The position numbers were made by a program, and so were the translations under genes. The notes under the pieces are model-generated. The model ran no database searches. It was not told where the DNA came from and saw only the letters and a list, made by a program, of their open reading frames with translations. 64,000 nt of DNA from DATBLE01 sp963764565 (GTDB lineage Bacteria; Actinomycetota; Thermoleophilia; Gaiellales; Gaiellaceae): the NCBI GenBank assembly GCA_963764565.1, contig CAVXTD010000002.1:244621-308620 (forward strand). The letters are read 5' to 3'. Positions 1-9,836 of the stretch are shown in pieces (the first letter of the stretch is position 1; each line of letters starts with the position of its first letter).

Positions 1-2
1 TC

Positions 3-182
3 GTGCTGATCGCCGCGGCGCTCCGAGCGCCGCTGCGGGCGGAGGGTTCGGTTCCCCGCGCGGCAATCTCAGCCGTGATCGCCTGCCTCGTCGTCTTCGC
101 GATCCAGGGTCTGGTCGGTGCGCTGCCGGCGCTCAGGCGAGCACTCGCCCGGCCGGCGGCGAGCGAAGTAGTCCCCCGCTAG
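3..182 (+). CDS. C-terminal end of an unidentified membrane protein (partial)
   Basis: An open frame enters from the left edge and stops at 180-182. Its last 59 codons include a hydrophobic stretch (AAISAVIACLVVFAIQGLVG) followed by an Arg-rich tail, as expected for a final membrane helix with a cytoplasmic end. Its stop overlaps the nuoN stop on the other strand, so the two genes converge with no room for a terminator. Too little is present to name a family, and it could be a chance open frame in GC-rich DNA. Confidence 0.35.
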   Translation: MLIAAALRAPLRAEGSVPRAAISAVIACLVVFAIQGLVGALPALRRALARPAASEVVPR

Positions 183-1660
183 AGCGGCAGCGTCGAGACG
201 GCGTGCTTCGCCAGGTCGATCAGCGGCTGCACGCCGAAGAACGAGCCGACCGTGACCGCGAGGCAGGCGATTACGCCGAGCTGGAGGAGCAGGTCGCGGG
301 GCGGTGAGCCGCCCGCGGCGAACTGGAGCTCCGCGGACGGGCGCATGTACAGCGCCCGGATCACGGCGAGGTAGTAGTAGAGGCTGACCGCCGTCGCGGC
401 GATGCCGACGATCACCAGCCAGAGCCAGCCGTGGTCGTACGCGGCCGAGAGGACGTAGAACTTGCCGAGAAAGCCACCGGTCGGCGGTAGGCCGGCGAAG
501 CCGAGCATGAAGGTCCACATCGCGGCGCCGAGGAGGGGCCGCTCCCAGCCCATCCCGGCGAGGTTGTCGAGCGTGACCTCTTGGCCGAGCTCGCGTTCGC
601 GGGCGGCGACGACGGCGAACGCGCCGAGCGACATCGCCGCGTAGGGGATCAGGTAGTAGAGGAGCGCGCGGCCGCCGAGCGCGTTGTTCGACGCGACGGC
701 GATCAGCATGAAGCCGGCGTGCGAGATCGACGAGTACGCGAGCAGCCGCTTGATGTTCCGCTGGACGAGGGCGGCGAGGTTGCCGACGGCGAGCGAGATG
801 CAGGCGAGCACGGCGACGGCGACCGTCCAGACCCGCGCCTCCTCCGCAAAGGCGGTCTCCAGCAGGCGCAGCGTGACGAGCAGCGCGGCGACCTTCGTCG
901 CGGCGGCCATGAAGGCGGTCACGGAGGTCGGCGCGCCCTCGTAGACGTCGGGCGTCCACATGTGGAAGGGCGCGGCGGAGGCCTTGAACCCGAGGCCGAC
1001 GACGATCATCGCGAGCCCCATGTAGAGGAGCGAGTCGTGGCTGAGTCCCTGCGAGCCGATCGCGGCGGCGATCCGGTCGAAGCTCAGCTCGCCGGTCGCC
1101 CCGTAGACGAGCGCCGAGCCGAACAGGAGCACGGCCGAGCCGAAGCCGCCGACGACGAGGTACTTGAGCCCGGCTTCCAGCGAGCGCTCCTTCTCGCCGT
1201 CGATCGCGCAGAGGATGTAGAGCGCGATCGAGAACCACTCGAGCCCCAGGAACAGCGTCAGCAGGCTGTTCGCCGAGGCGAGGAAGATCATCCCGCCGCC
1301 GGCCGCGCTGAGGAGGACGTAGTACTCGGCGCCGTGGCCCTTGTGGCGCTCCGTGTAGGAGATCGCGACGGCGACGAGCCCCGCGCCGGCGACGATGATC
1401 GCGGCGAGCGCGGCGAACCGGTCGCGGCGGATCGCGTCGGCGATCACGCTCTCGCCGGTCGGGCTGCGGTCGTAGAGGAATGCGGCGAGGACGAAGGCGG
1501 CGACGAACCCGCCGGCGGCGGCGGTCGCGGCAACGGCCTTGCGAACGACAGCCGGGACGAGGACGGCGACCATCATGCAGGTGCCCGCAGCGCCGAGCAG
1601 GGCCAGCGACGGCGAGATCGCGAACCAGTCGACGTGCGGGCGGGCGATGGCGGCGATCAT
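179..1660 (-). CDS. nuoN: NADH-quinone oxidoreductase subunit N
   Basis: One of the three antiporter-like proton-pumping membrane subunits of complex I. The 493-residue protein is hydrophobic throughout and full length. It keeps the channel glutamate in LEWFSIALY (Glu141), the broken-helix region GFKASAAPFHMWTPDVYEG (about 224-242) and IKRLLAYSSISHAGFM (about 303-318). It is the last gene of the nuoA-N operon. Its ATG (1658-1660) overlaps the nuoM stop (1657-1659), a four-base ATGA overlap that suggests translational coupling. It converges with the truncated gene at the window edge. Confidence 0.97.
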   Translation of the reverse strand: MIAAIARPHVDWFAISPSLALLGAAGTCMMVAVLVPAVVRKAVAATAAAGGFVAAFVLAAFLYDRSPTGESVIADAIRRDRFAALAAIIVAGAGLVAVAISYTERHKGHGAEYYVLLSAAGGGMIFLASANSLLTLFLGLEWFSIALYILCAIDGEKERSLEAGLKYLVVGGFGSAVLLFGSALVYGATGELSFDRIAAAIGSQGLSHDSLLYMGLAMIVVGLGFKASAAPFHMWTPDVYEGAPTSVTAFMAAATKVAALLVTLRLLETAFAEEARVWTVAVAVLACISLAVGNLAALVQRNIKRLLAYSSISHAGFMLIAVASNNALGGRALLYYLIPYAAMSLGAFAVVAARERELGQEVTLDNLAGMGWERPLLGAAMWTFMLGFAGLPPTGGFLGKFYVLSAAYDHGWLWLVIVGIAATAVSLYYYLAVIRALYMRPSAELQFAAGGSPPRDLLLQLGVIACLAVTVGSFFGVQPLIDLAKHAVSTLPL

Positions 1661-3078
1661 CCGAGCACGCGGTCCGTAATCGCAGCGGGCCAGGCGGAAA
1701 GGAAGAGAAGGATTCCGACGAGCGGAACGAGGATGACCAGCTCACCCGGCCGCAGGTCGAGCGCGCTCTCGGACACGGACGGCCCCGGCCGCCCGTGCAG
1801 CACCGCGGAGATCATCCGCAGCACGTACATCGCCGCGAGCACGATCGCGGCCGCGCCGATCGCTGCGTAGAGCCATCCTTGCCGGAAGACTCCCGCCAGG
1901 ATCGCGAACTCGCCCGCAAAGGCCGTCGACCCGGGCACGGCGAGCGCGATCACGCCCGTCGCGATCAGCACCGTCGCCAGCGCCGGCCGCCCGCGTGCGA
2001 GACCGCCGAGCAGGTCGAACTGCCCCGTCGCCGCCCGCCGCTCGATCCCGCCGGCGAGCAGGAACAGGATCGCCGAGATCAGCCCGTGGTTGACCATCTG
2101 GAGAACGGCGCCGTCGACTCCGAGGTCGTTGGTCGCGAACAGGCCGAGCGTGATCAGACCGAGTTGGGCCATCGACGAGTACGCGATCACGCCGCGGATG
2201 TCGGGCGCACGGAAGGCGAGCAGCGAGCCGTAGACGAGCCCGATCGTCGCGAGCACGAGGATCGGCGTGCGGAAGTCGTGCACGGGCGCCGGGAAGAGCG
2301 AGAAGCAGATCCGCAGGAACCCGAACACCGCCGCCTTCGACACCACGCCCGAGAGGACGGCCGAGACCTCCGCCGGCGACTCGCGATAGGCGTCCGGCAG
2401 CCAGCCGTGGAACGGGAAGAGCGGCGCCTTGACGACGAAGGCGGCCGCGAAGCCCAGGAAGATCCAGTTGCTCGCCAGCGTCCCGCCGTCGATCATCGAG
2501 AACGTCCCCGCCTGGAGCCCGTAGACGATCACCGCCGCGAGCATCAGCAGCGAGCCGACCATCGTGTAGATGACGAACTTGATCGTCGCCTGTAGCCGTC
2601 CCGGCCCGCCCCACGCGCCGACGAGCACGTAGAGCGGGATCAGCATCGCCTCCCAGAAGACGTAGAAGAGGAGGAGGTCCTGCGAGGTGAAGACGCCGAC
2701 GATCGCTCCGGTGAGGAACAGCATCAGCCCGTAATAGGCACGCGGCCGGTCGCGGCCGGCCCACATGCCGTAGGCGATCGCGGCCGCCATCACCACGACG
2801 GCGAGGCCGACGAGCCAGACAGTGAACCCCTCGAACATGCCGACGTGGTAGGAGACGCCGAGATCCTTGAACCAGGTCAGGCGGGTCGACTCCTGCAGGC
2901 CGCCGTGGACGAAGTCGAAGCGGGCGAGCGCCTCGATCCAGAAACCGATCTCGAAGAGCGAGAGCAGCAGGGCAGTCGGCGCGATCCACACGCGCGGCAT
3001 CGGCACGAGCCAGAGCAGCAGCGCCCCGCCGAGCGGCAGGAGGATCAGGACGTCGGTGATCCAGCCGTGCGCGTTCAT
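1657..3078 (-). CDS. nuoM: NADH-quinone oxidoreductase subunit M
   Basis: Second antiporter-like proton-pumping subunit of complex I, about 473 residues. The conserved glutamate is intact in FYVFWEAMLIPLYVL, and FHGWLPDAYRESPAEVSA and IAYSSMAQLG are recognisable. I start at the ATG at 3078 (MNAHGWITD), preceded by a G-rich ribosome-binding stretch. The frame stays open 84 bases further upstream, but that extension would translate through a repeat element and resembles nothing in the family. Unlike most junctions in this operon, it is separated from nuoL by about 250 bases that contain an inverted-repeat element. Confidence 0.96.
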   Translation of the reverse strand: MNAHGWITDVLILLPLGGALLLWLVPMPRVWIAPTALLLSLFEIGFWIEALARFDFVHGGLQESTRLTWFKDLGVSYHVGMFEGFTVWLVGLAVVVMAAAIAYGMWAGRDRPRAYYGLMLFLTGAIVGVFTSQDLLLFYVFWEAMLIPLYVLVGAWGGPGRLQATIKFVIYTMVGSLLMLAAVIVYGLQAGTFSMIDGGTLASNWIFLGFAAAFVVKAPLFPFHGWLPDAYRESPAEVSAVLSGVVSKAAVFGFLRICFSLFPAPVHDFRTPILVLATIGLVYGSLLAFRAPDIRGVIAYSSMAQLGLITLGLFATNDLGVDGAVLQMVNHGLISAILFLLAGGIERRAATGQFDLLGGLARGRPALATVLIATGVIALAVPGSTAFAGEFAILAGVFRQGWLYAAIGAAAIVLAAMYVLRMISAVLHGRPGPSVSESALDLRPGELVILVPLVGILLFLSAWPAAITDRVLG

Positions 3079-3331
3079 CGAGACCCAACCCCCCCACGCT
3101 CGGCCGTGTCCCAGGGACAGTCCCTCGAACGCGTCGTCCACAGGTCGTGAGCCGCTTGGCAATGCGGAGAAGGGACATCAGCGGGCGCCGGCTGTGGAAA
3201 ATCGTCTATGGGCGTGTCGTCGCATCCACTCGGCTTGCGTAAGCCGTTCGCGGCCAGATCACACGGCCGCGCGGGCCATGGCCGAGGGACTGTCCCTCGG
3301 ACACGGCCGGTATGGGAATAGGCGAAGAAGG
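3079..3331. other. Non-coding insertion between nuoL and nuoM
   Basis: This 253-base gap is the only sizeable interruption in an operon whose other genes mostly overlap or nearly touch. It holds a pair of 27-base inverted repeats, listed separately. I see no credible coding frame and no good terminator inside. nuoL and nuoM are probably still co-transcribed. Confidence 0.7.
3101..3309. repeat. 209-bp element bounded by 27-bp inverted repeats
   Basis: The left arm (3101-3127, beginning CGGCCGTGTCCC) and the right arm (3283-3309, ending GGACACGGCCG) are reverse complements at 26 of 27 positions. Each arm is itself nearly palindromic (TGTCCC/GGGACA; in the right copy CCGAGGGAC-T-GTCCCTCGG, 3282-3300). 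The arrangement resembles a MITE or paired REP unit. No target-site duplication is evident. Confidence 0.7.
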
Positions 3332-5213
3332 TCATTTCACGACCACGAAGACGAGGACGAGGACGGCCAGGCCCGCGGCCAGCGCGAACACGTACGTGCG
3401 CACGAGGCCCGTCTGGAGATTGCGCACGCGCCCGCCGGCCCAGCGGGCAAGTCCGCTGACGCCGGCGATCGAGCCGCCGACGAGCGGACCCTCGACGACA
3501 AGACTCAGCGTCCGCGAGAGCCCGACCGCCGGCCAGTAGAAGAGGCCGTTGTACAGCTCGTCGAAGTAGAACTTCCGCTCGAGCACGCGCGACGGCCTCG
3601 GCGCCGGCATGCGCCGCGCAGAGTAGATCCACCAGGCGAGGCCGATCCCGCCCGCGCCGAGGACGACCGCCAGGATGCTCGAAATAGCCTCCTGCCAACC
3701 GGTCGCCTCGACCAGCGGCCGCGCGACCGGATCGAGGAAGTTCGATACGGCCGTCCACCGGTCGGCGAACTGGATCCAGCCGCCGACCGCCGCGAGCACC
3801 GTCAGCGCCGCCACCGACAGCCCCATCGACCACTGCGCGGTCCGGTCGCCGTGCGCGTGCGGCGGATGCTCCTGCACGTAGGCCGACTGCTCGCCGCCGA
3901 AGACGATGAACAGCATCCGGAAGGTGTAGAGACCGGTCAGGAACGTGCCCGCCATTCCCGCGGCGAACAGCACGTCGCCGTACCAGCCGCGGTCGAGCGC
4001 GGAGGCCAGGATCGAGTCCTTCGAGAAGAAGCCCGACAACGGCGGAATACCGGAGAGCGCCAGCCCGCCGACGAGCATCGCCCACCACGTCTTCGGCATC
4101 AGCCGCCCGAGACCGCCCATCTTGCGGATGTCCTGCTCGCCGCCGAGCGCGTGGATGACGATGCCCGCAGCGAGGAAGAGCAGCGCCTTGAAGAACGCAT
4201 GCGTCAGCAGATGGAACATCGCGTTCGCGTACGCGCCGAGCCCGGCGGCGAGGAACATGTAGCCGATCTGCGACATCGTCGAGTAGGCGATCACCCGCTT
4301 GATGTCGGTCTGGACGAGCGCGATCAGGCCCGCCATCAGCAGCGTCGCCGCGCCCAGCCCGGCGGCCAGGTCCTGCACGCGGGGCGCCAGCTCGAACAGC
4401 GGGTGCGTGCGGACGATCAGGTAGACGCCCGCGGTGACCATCGTCGCGGCGTGAATCAGGGCGCTGACCGGCGTCGGGCCCTCCATCGCGTCCGGCAGCC
4501 AGGTCTGGAGCGGCAGCTGCGCCGACTTCGCGACCGCGCCGCCGAGCAGGCCGAGCGCGATCAGGTTCAGCGCCGTCGAGCTCAACCCGTGCGCCTTCGT
4601 GAACACGAGGCCGTACTCGAGCGTGCCCGTCTTCTGGATCAGGAGGAAGAAGGCGAGCGCCATCGTCGCATCGCCGAACGCGTTCATGATGAACGCCTTC
4701 TTGGCGGCGGCAACCGCACTCGGCCGGGCGTGGTGGAAGCCGATCAGCAGGTACGAGGAAAGGCCGACGAGGCCCCAGCCGACGAGCAGGAGCAGCAGGT
4801 TCCCGCCCTGCACGAGCATCAGCATCGAGAAGACGAAGAGCGACATGTACGCGAAGTAGCGGCGCTCCTCGTCGTCGCCGTCCATGTAGCCGATCGAGTA
4901 GAGGACGATCAGCGACCCGACTCCGGCGACGATCGAGCATCATGAACACCGAGAGCGGGTCGGTCAGGATCGACAGGCCGACGCGGAAGTTGCCGGCCTG
5001 GAGCCACGTCCAGGCGGTCGAGACCTCGGCGCGGTGCTCCGGCTCGCGGCCGAGCATCGAGACGAACGTGACCACAGCGGCCGCGAACGAGCCGGCGGTC
5101 GTGAGCGTCGCGATCCAGCCGGCGGTGCGCCGCCGGATGGTCGTGCCGAGCACGGTGATCGCCAGCGCAGAGCCGAGCGGCAGGAACAGGCAGATCCAGG
5201 CGGCGGGGGTCAT
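3332..5213 (-). CDS. nuoL: NADH-quinone oxidoreductase subunit L (one frameshift)
   Basis: Third antiporter-like subunit of complex I, about 626 residues once repaired. Reading starts at ATG 5213 (MTPAAWICLFLPLG), overlapping the nuoK stop. After DPLSVFMML the frame breaks near 4936 by one extra base and continues as IVAGVGSLIVLYSIGYMDGDD in the next frame to the stop at 3332. Both halves are typical NuoL, so I regard the break as an error. The usual membrane glutamate in the motif WE(L/G)VGLxSYLLIGF is Gly here (GWGLVGLSSYLLIGF, about residue 147), while NuoM and NuoN keep theirs. The C-terminal region should include the long lateral helix. Confidence 0.93.
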
Positions 5214-5518
5214 CCGCGAAGGGTGGTGAGCTTGTCGACGTCGAGGGTGAGCTTCTTGCGCGCCATCGCCACGATCAGCCCGAGCCCGACGACGACCTCG
5301 GAGGCGGCGACCGCCATCACCGCGAGCGCGAAGATCTGCCCGTCGCCGCGGCCGAAATGTCGCGAGAAGGCGATCAGGGCGAGGTTGCCGCCGTTGAGCA
5401 TGATCTCGAGCGAGAGCAGCACGATCAGCGGGCTCCGCCGAATCATCACCCCGAGCGCGCCGGTCGCGAACAGGAACGCGGCGACGATCAGGTAGGCGGC
5501 GGTGTTAGGACCGAGCAT
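5210..5518 (-). CDS. nuoK: NADH-quinone oxidoreductase subunit K
   Basis: Small membrane subunit of complex I with three predicted helices, 102 residues from the ATG at 5518 (MLGPNTAAYLIV). An ATG at 5527 would add three residues. The second helix has the conserved glutamate in LLSLEIMLNGGNLALIAF, and the third carries AASEVVVGLGLIVA with its glutamate. It overlaps nuoL by four bases at its stop and nuoJ by 14 bases at its start. Confidence 0.95.
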   Translation of the reverse strand: MLGPNTAAYLIVAAFLFATGALGVMIRRSPLIVLLSLEIMLNGGNLALIAFSRHFGRGDGQIFALAVMAVAASEVVVGLGLIVAMARKKLTLDVDKLTTLRG

Positions 5519-6062
5519 CGACCCCATCCGACTGCTCGGCGTGGCCGCCGAGGACGACGCCGCCGACCGCGGCGACGAGCAGCACGACCGAGGTGATCTC
5601 GAACGCGAGCAGGTGGTCGGTCAGGAAGAGCCGTCCGATCTCGCCGGGGCTGCCGAACGAGCGCCGGATGTCGGCTGCGCTCGACAGGCGTCCGTCGGCC
5701 TTCGAGGCGATCACGAACGCGATCTCCACCAGCAGTGCCGTGGCCGCCGTCACCGCCGCGATCCCCTGCCACCTCGATCCTCCCGCCCACGGCGTGTCGG
5801 CCCGTCCGCCGAGGTAGGCGATCACGAACAGGAACATGACCATCACGGCCCCGGCGTAGACGAGCACCTGGGCGGCGGCGACGAACTCGGCCGACAGCAG
5901 CAGGTAGAGGACGGCGAGCGAGCCGAGGTTCCCGATCAGCGCGAGCGCCGAGTAGAAAGGGTTCGAGAAGCTGACGACGGCGACCGCGGAGGCGAGGCAT
6001 GCAAACGCGGCGACGACCCAGACGATCCAGACCAGCACGTTGCCCACCGAGGCGAGGATCAT
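5505..6062 (-). CDS. nuoJ: NADH-quinone oxidoreductase subunit J
   Basis: Membrane subunit of complex I, 185 residues, five predicted helices. NPFYSALALIGNL and the conserved helix with AAAQVLVYAGAVMVMFLFVI are diagnostic. The ATG (6060-6062) overlaps the nuoI stop TGA as ATGA. The same frame is open further upstream, but that segment is a shadow of nuoI. No frameshift is seen. Confidence 0.95.
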   Translation of the reverse strand: MILASVGNVLVWIVWVVAAFACLASAVAVVSFSNPFYSALALIGNLGSLAVLYLLLSAEFVAAAQVLVYAGAVMVMFLFVIAYLGGRADTPWAGGSRWQGIAAVTAATALLVEIAFVIASKADGRLSSAADIRRSFGSPGEIGRLFLTDHLLAFEITSVVLLVAAVGGVVLGGHAEQSDGVDARS

Positions 6063-6556
6063 CACGAGTGTGTCTGGTAATAGGGGATCGGGGTGTCGAA
6101 CTCGCTCGGGTCGGCGACCGGCACCTTCTTGATCGGCTCGGCGAGCAGCATGTCCTTCGTGTAGATCAGGTCGTCGCGGGAGTACTCGGAGATCTCGAAC
6201 TCGTTCCCGAGCGTGATCGCGTCGAACGGGCACGCAAGCTCGCAATAGCCGCAGAAGATGCAGCGGCTCAGGTTGATCTCGTAGATCCGCGCGTACCGCT
6301 CTCCGGCGGAGACGCGGTTGTCGGGTGTGTTCTCGGCGGCGACCACGCGGATGCAGTCGGCCGGGCAGGCGGCGGCGCAGAGCGAGCAGCCGACACACTT
6401 CTCGAGGCCGTTCTCGTGACGGTGCAGGCGGTGCCGGCCACGGAAGCGCGGGTACACCGGCCGCTTGTACTCGGGGTACTGCTGCGTGATCGGCTTGTTG
6501 AAGATCTGCCGGAAGGTGACGCCGAAGCCCTTGAGCGAGTCGAGCGGCTTGGCCAT
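6062..6556 (-). CDS. nuoI: NADH-quinone oxidoreductase subunit I (2x[4Fe-4S])
   Basis: Peripheral-arm ferredoxin-like subunit of complex I that carries clusters N6a and N6b, 164 residues. Two complete CxxCxxCxxxCP motifs are visible: CVGCSLCAAACPADCI and CIFCGYCELACPFDAI. The N-terminal helix (MAKPLDSLKGFGVTFRQIFN) is the amphipathic anchor typical of the family. Both ends overlap neighbours (nuoH stop, nuoJ start) as ATGA. Confidence 0.96.
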   Translation of the reverse strand: MAKPLDSLKGFGVTFRQIFNKPITQQYPEYKRPVYPRFRGRHRLHRHENGLEKCVGCSLCAAACPADCIRVVAAENTPDNRVSAGERYARIYEINLSRCIFCGYCELACPFDAITLGNEFEISEYSRDDLIYTKDMLLAEPIKKVPVADPSEFDTPIPYYQTHS

Positions 6557-7542
6557 CAGAAGATCACCACGAACAGGGCGGTCAGCACGGCGTTGACGGT
6601 CGCGACGGGCAGCAGCACCTTCCAGCCGAAGCGCATCAGCTGGTCGTAGCGCAGGCGCGGCAGCGTCGCGCGGATCCAGATGAACGTCGAGACGGCGAGG
6701 AACAGCTTGATGAAGAACCAGAGCGGGCCGAGCGGCGCCCACGGCCCTTCCCAGCCGCCGAAGTACAGCGTCACCGCGAGCGCCGAGAGGACGATCACGT
6801 TCACGTACTCGGCCATCTGGAAGAGGCCCCAGCGCATACCCGAGTACTCGGTGTGGTACCCGCCGACGAGCTCGGTGTCGGCCTCGGGGAGGTCGAACGG
6901 CGGCCGGTTCGTCTCGGCGACCCCGGCGATGAAGAACGTCACGAGTCCGACCAGCTGGGGCGCGGCGTACCACGTGCTCGCGACCTGGGCGTCGACGATG
7001 TCGGCGAGCGAGAGCGAGTGCGCCATCAGCACGACGCCGAGCACCGACAGGGCGAGCGAGACCTCGTACGAGACCATCTGCGCGCACGTCCGCATCGAGC
7101 CGAGCAGCGAGAATTTCGACTCCGACGCCCAGCCGCCGACGATGAACCCGTAGATCCCCAGCGAGCCGAGCGCGAAGATCAGGATCAGGGAGATCGGCAG
7201 GTTCGCGACCGCCCCGTTCACGTGCCAGTGCCAGATCCGCCAGCCTTCGCCGAACGGGATCACGCTGAAGGCGGTGAGCGCCGTGAAGGCCGAGAAGGCG
7301 GGCGCCATGATGTAGAGAGCGTTGATCGCGGCCGCCGGCGCGAACGCCTCCTTGCGCACCATCTTGATCAGATCGGCGAACGGCTGGATGAGCCCGAACG
7401 GCCCGGCCCGGTTCGGCCCGTACCGCAGCTGCATCCGCGCCAGCAGCTTCCGCTCGAGCAGCGTCGTGAACGCCATCGAGATCAGCAGGATGTTGACGAT
7501 CACCGCCGCCTTGATCAGGCCGATCCACCAGGGCTCGGTCAT
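6556..7542 (-). CDS. nuoH: NADH-quinone oxidoreductase subunit H
   Basis: Membrane subunit that forms the quinone-binding chamber with NuoB and NuoD, 328 residues. TLLERKLLARMQLRYGPNRAG near the N-terminus and the loop AETNRPPFDLPEADTELVGG are the family signatures. I start at ATG 7542 (MTEPWWIGLIKA). The open frame continues upstream only through Gly/Ala-rich repeat sequence that does not belong to the family. A 130-base repeat-filled gap separates it from nuoG. Confidence 0.96.
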   Translation of the reverse strand: MTEPWWIGLIKAAVIVNILLISMAFTTLLERKLLARMQLRYGPNRAGPFGLIQPFADLIKMVRKEAFAPAAAINALYIMAPAFSAFTALTAFSVIPFGEGWRIWHWHVNGAVANLPISLILIFALGSLGIYGFIVGGWASESKFSLLGSMRTCAQMVSYEVSLALSVLGVVLMAHSLSLADIVDAQVASTWYAAPQLVGLVTFFIAGVAETNRPPFDLPEADTELVGGYHTEYSGMRWGLFQMAEYVNVIVLSALAVTLYFGGWEGPWAPLGPLWFFIKLFLAVSTFIWIRATLPRLRYDQLMRFGWKVLLPVATVNAVLTALFVVIF

Positions 7543-7543
7543 A

Positions 7544-7670
7544 CCCGCTCCAGCACCGGCAAAGCCGGCACCTCCGCTCCCGCCCCGCTCCAGCACCGGC
7601 AAAGCCGGCGCCTCCGCTCATTGCCGGCTCCGTCGAGCCTACGCCGGTTGCCGCCTCCGTCGAGCCTACG
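7544..7670. repeat. Two nested tandem repeats between nuoG and nuoH
   Basis: A 35-base unit beginning CCCGCTCCAGCACCGGC occurs at 7544-7578 and again at 7584-7618 with one difference. Each unit contains the small hairpin CCGGC-AAA-GCCGG. It is followed by a second direct repeat, CTCCGTCGAGCCTACG, at 7629-7644 and 7655-7670. Together these fill the whole nuoG-nuoH spacer. Confidence 0.75.
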
Positions 7671-7672
7671 GC

Positions 7673-9836
7673 TCATGCCGTGCTGACCTCGACAGCTCCT
7701 TCGAGCTCGCGGACGTGTTCCTCGGGGGCGCGGACGGCGCCGTCGACGAGGCGCTTGTTCACGGAGGCACGCAGCCGGACAGAAGTGCCGTTCGAGCGGA
7801 CGACGACCTCGTCGCCGGTCGCGATGTGGCGGACCTCGGCGTCGTGCGCCGAGAGCTCGATCACAGGCTCGGGTCGCTGGAACTGGAGCTCCCTGACACG
7901 CTCGACGGCCGGCCCGGAGAAGAGCGGCCGGTAGCGGAGCAGGCGCAGCGGGCCGCCTTTGGCGGTCGGGCTCGTAACGGTGCCAGGCACTGTTGAGGCG
8001 GCTTCCGTAGCGGCTCTGGGGGGCAGCGTCGCACGCTCCTCGGCCGAGACCATCCGCAGATGAGGGTCGATCTCGACGCCGAAGCGGGCGGCAAGCTTGG
8101 CGATCCAGGCGAGCTCGTCGGGGGCGGGTGGAATTACCGTGCGCCGCAGCCGTTGAGGTCGCCCTTCCAGGTTGACCATCGTCCCGTCGCGCTCGAGGTA
8201 GCTCGTCCCGGGAAGGACGAGGTCGACCCACTCGCGCGCCTGGTCGGCGAACATCGTGATCGCGATTACGGCATCGGCCCGCTCGGCGAGCGCACGGACG
8301 GCTGGGTCGCCGGCGGCCTCCTCGCCGGAGATCAGCAGGCAGCCGATCTTGTCGGGACGGTGGGCCTCGCCCTCGCCGGCGGCCGTCCAGGCCTCGACGA
8401 CCGCGCGACCGTTCGGCGTCGCCGGGAGGTAGAACGCTGCTGCCGCGCCGAGCTCGCGGGCGAGCTCGGCCACCCGTGCGCCGCCGGCACCGCCCGGCCC
8501 CGACCAGATCAGCACGGCGTTTCTCGCCGCCCGGGCGCGCTCTGACACCTCACGGCGAACCGTGTCGGCCGCCGCCCCGGGGGCGGCAGGGATCGAGCCG
8601 GTGGCGCCGACCGTCACCACCTCCGCGCCGTTCCGTCGTGCTGCCTTGATCCAGAGACCGACGACGGGAGCACGCTCCTCGACCGGATCGTCACCGATCA
8701 CGACGACGAGGTCGGCGTCGCGGATCGACGAGAGCGGCGCGCGGAACGCGTCGAGCGCCGAGCTCGTCTGCTCGGGCAGGACGACTGCGTCCGACCCGAG
8801 GCCCTGCCGAACGAGCCGGGCGAGTGCATCGGCCTGCTCGACCGTCTCCGACCCGGAGAGGGCGAGCAGGACCGGCCCGCTCGAGAGCAGCCGCTCGGCG
8901 TGGTCGAGGGCATCGTCCCACGGGATCTCCTCGAAGCGGCGCTTGCCGATCTTGCGCAGCGGGTCGCGCACTCGGTCGTTCGCATAGAGCTGGGTGAAGG
9001 CGAACCGGCCCTTGTCGCAGAGCCAGCCCTCGTCCAACTCGGGATGATTGCGCGACAGGATTCGCTTGACCTTTCCCTCCCGCGTCGTCGCCGTGATGTT
9101 GCAGCCGACCGGGCAGAGCCCGCAGACGGACGGGACGTTCTGGATCTCCCACGGCCGCGCCTCGAAGCGGTACTGCGTCGAGGTGAGGGCGCCGACAGGA
9201 CAGAGCTCGATCACGTTTCCGGAGAAGGGGGCACGGTAGGGCTCGTCCTCGAAGGTCGCGATCACCGAGTGGGCGCCCCGGTTGCGGGCGACCAGCTGCC
9301 CGTCCTCGGCGACGCTCTCCGAGAAGCGCGTGCACCGGTAGCAGAGGATGCAGCGCTCGCGGTCGAGCGCGATCGCCGGCGAGATCGGGATCGGCTTCTC
9401 AAATGTGCGCTTCGGAAAGGTCATCCGCGTGTTCGGCGGGCCGTAGCGGAAGGTCAGGTCCTGGAGCGGGCACTCGCCGCCCTTGTCGCAGACCGGGCAG
9501 TCGAGCGGATGGTTGACGAGGATGAACTCGAGCGTCGCCTCCTGCGCTTCGCGCGCCAGCTCGGAAGTCGCCGCCGTCTTGACCTCCATCCCCTCGGCCG
9601 CTGTGAGCGTGCAGGCGGCCTGTGGCTTGGGCGGGCCGGGGGCGACCTCACAGAGGCACATGCGGCAGGCGCCGACCGGCGGCCCGAGCCGCGGCTCGTA
9701 GCAGAAGACAGGGATCTCGATGCCGACCGCGAGGGCGGCCTCGACGAGCCCGGTGCCCTTCGGCACCTGCACCTCGAGGTCGTCGATCGTCAGCTGCACC
9801 AATTCCACGTTCGTGGAATTGGTGTTAGGGGAGCCG

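Noticed and set aside
581..1870. Long plus-strand open frame opposite nuoN/nuoM
   Set aside because: Composed mostly of Arg, Asp, Glu, Ala and Val as expected from the antisense of GC-rich coding DNA, and the opposite strand is clearly nuo.
2867..4945. 692-codon plus-strand open frame opposite nuoL
   Set aside because: Antisense shadow: Arg/Glu/His-rich with no recognisable motif, while nuoL occupies the other strand.
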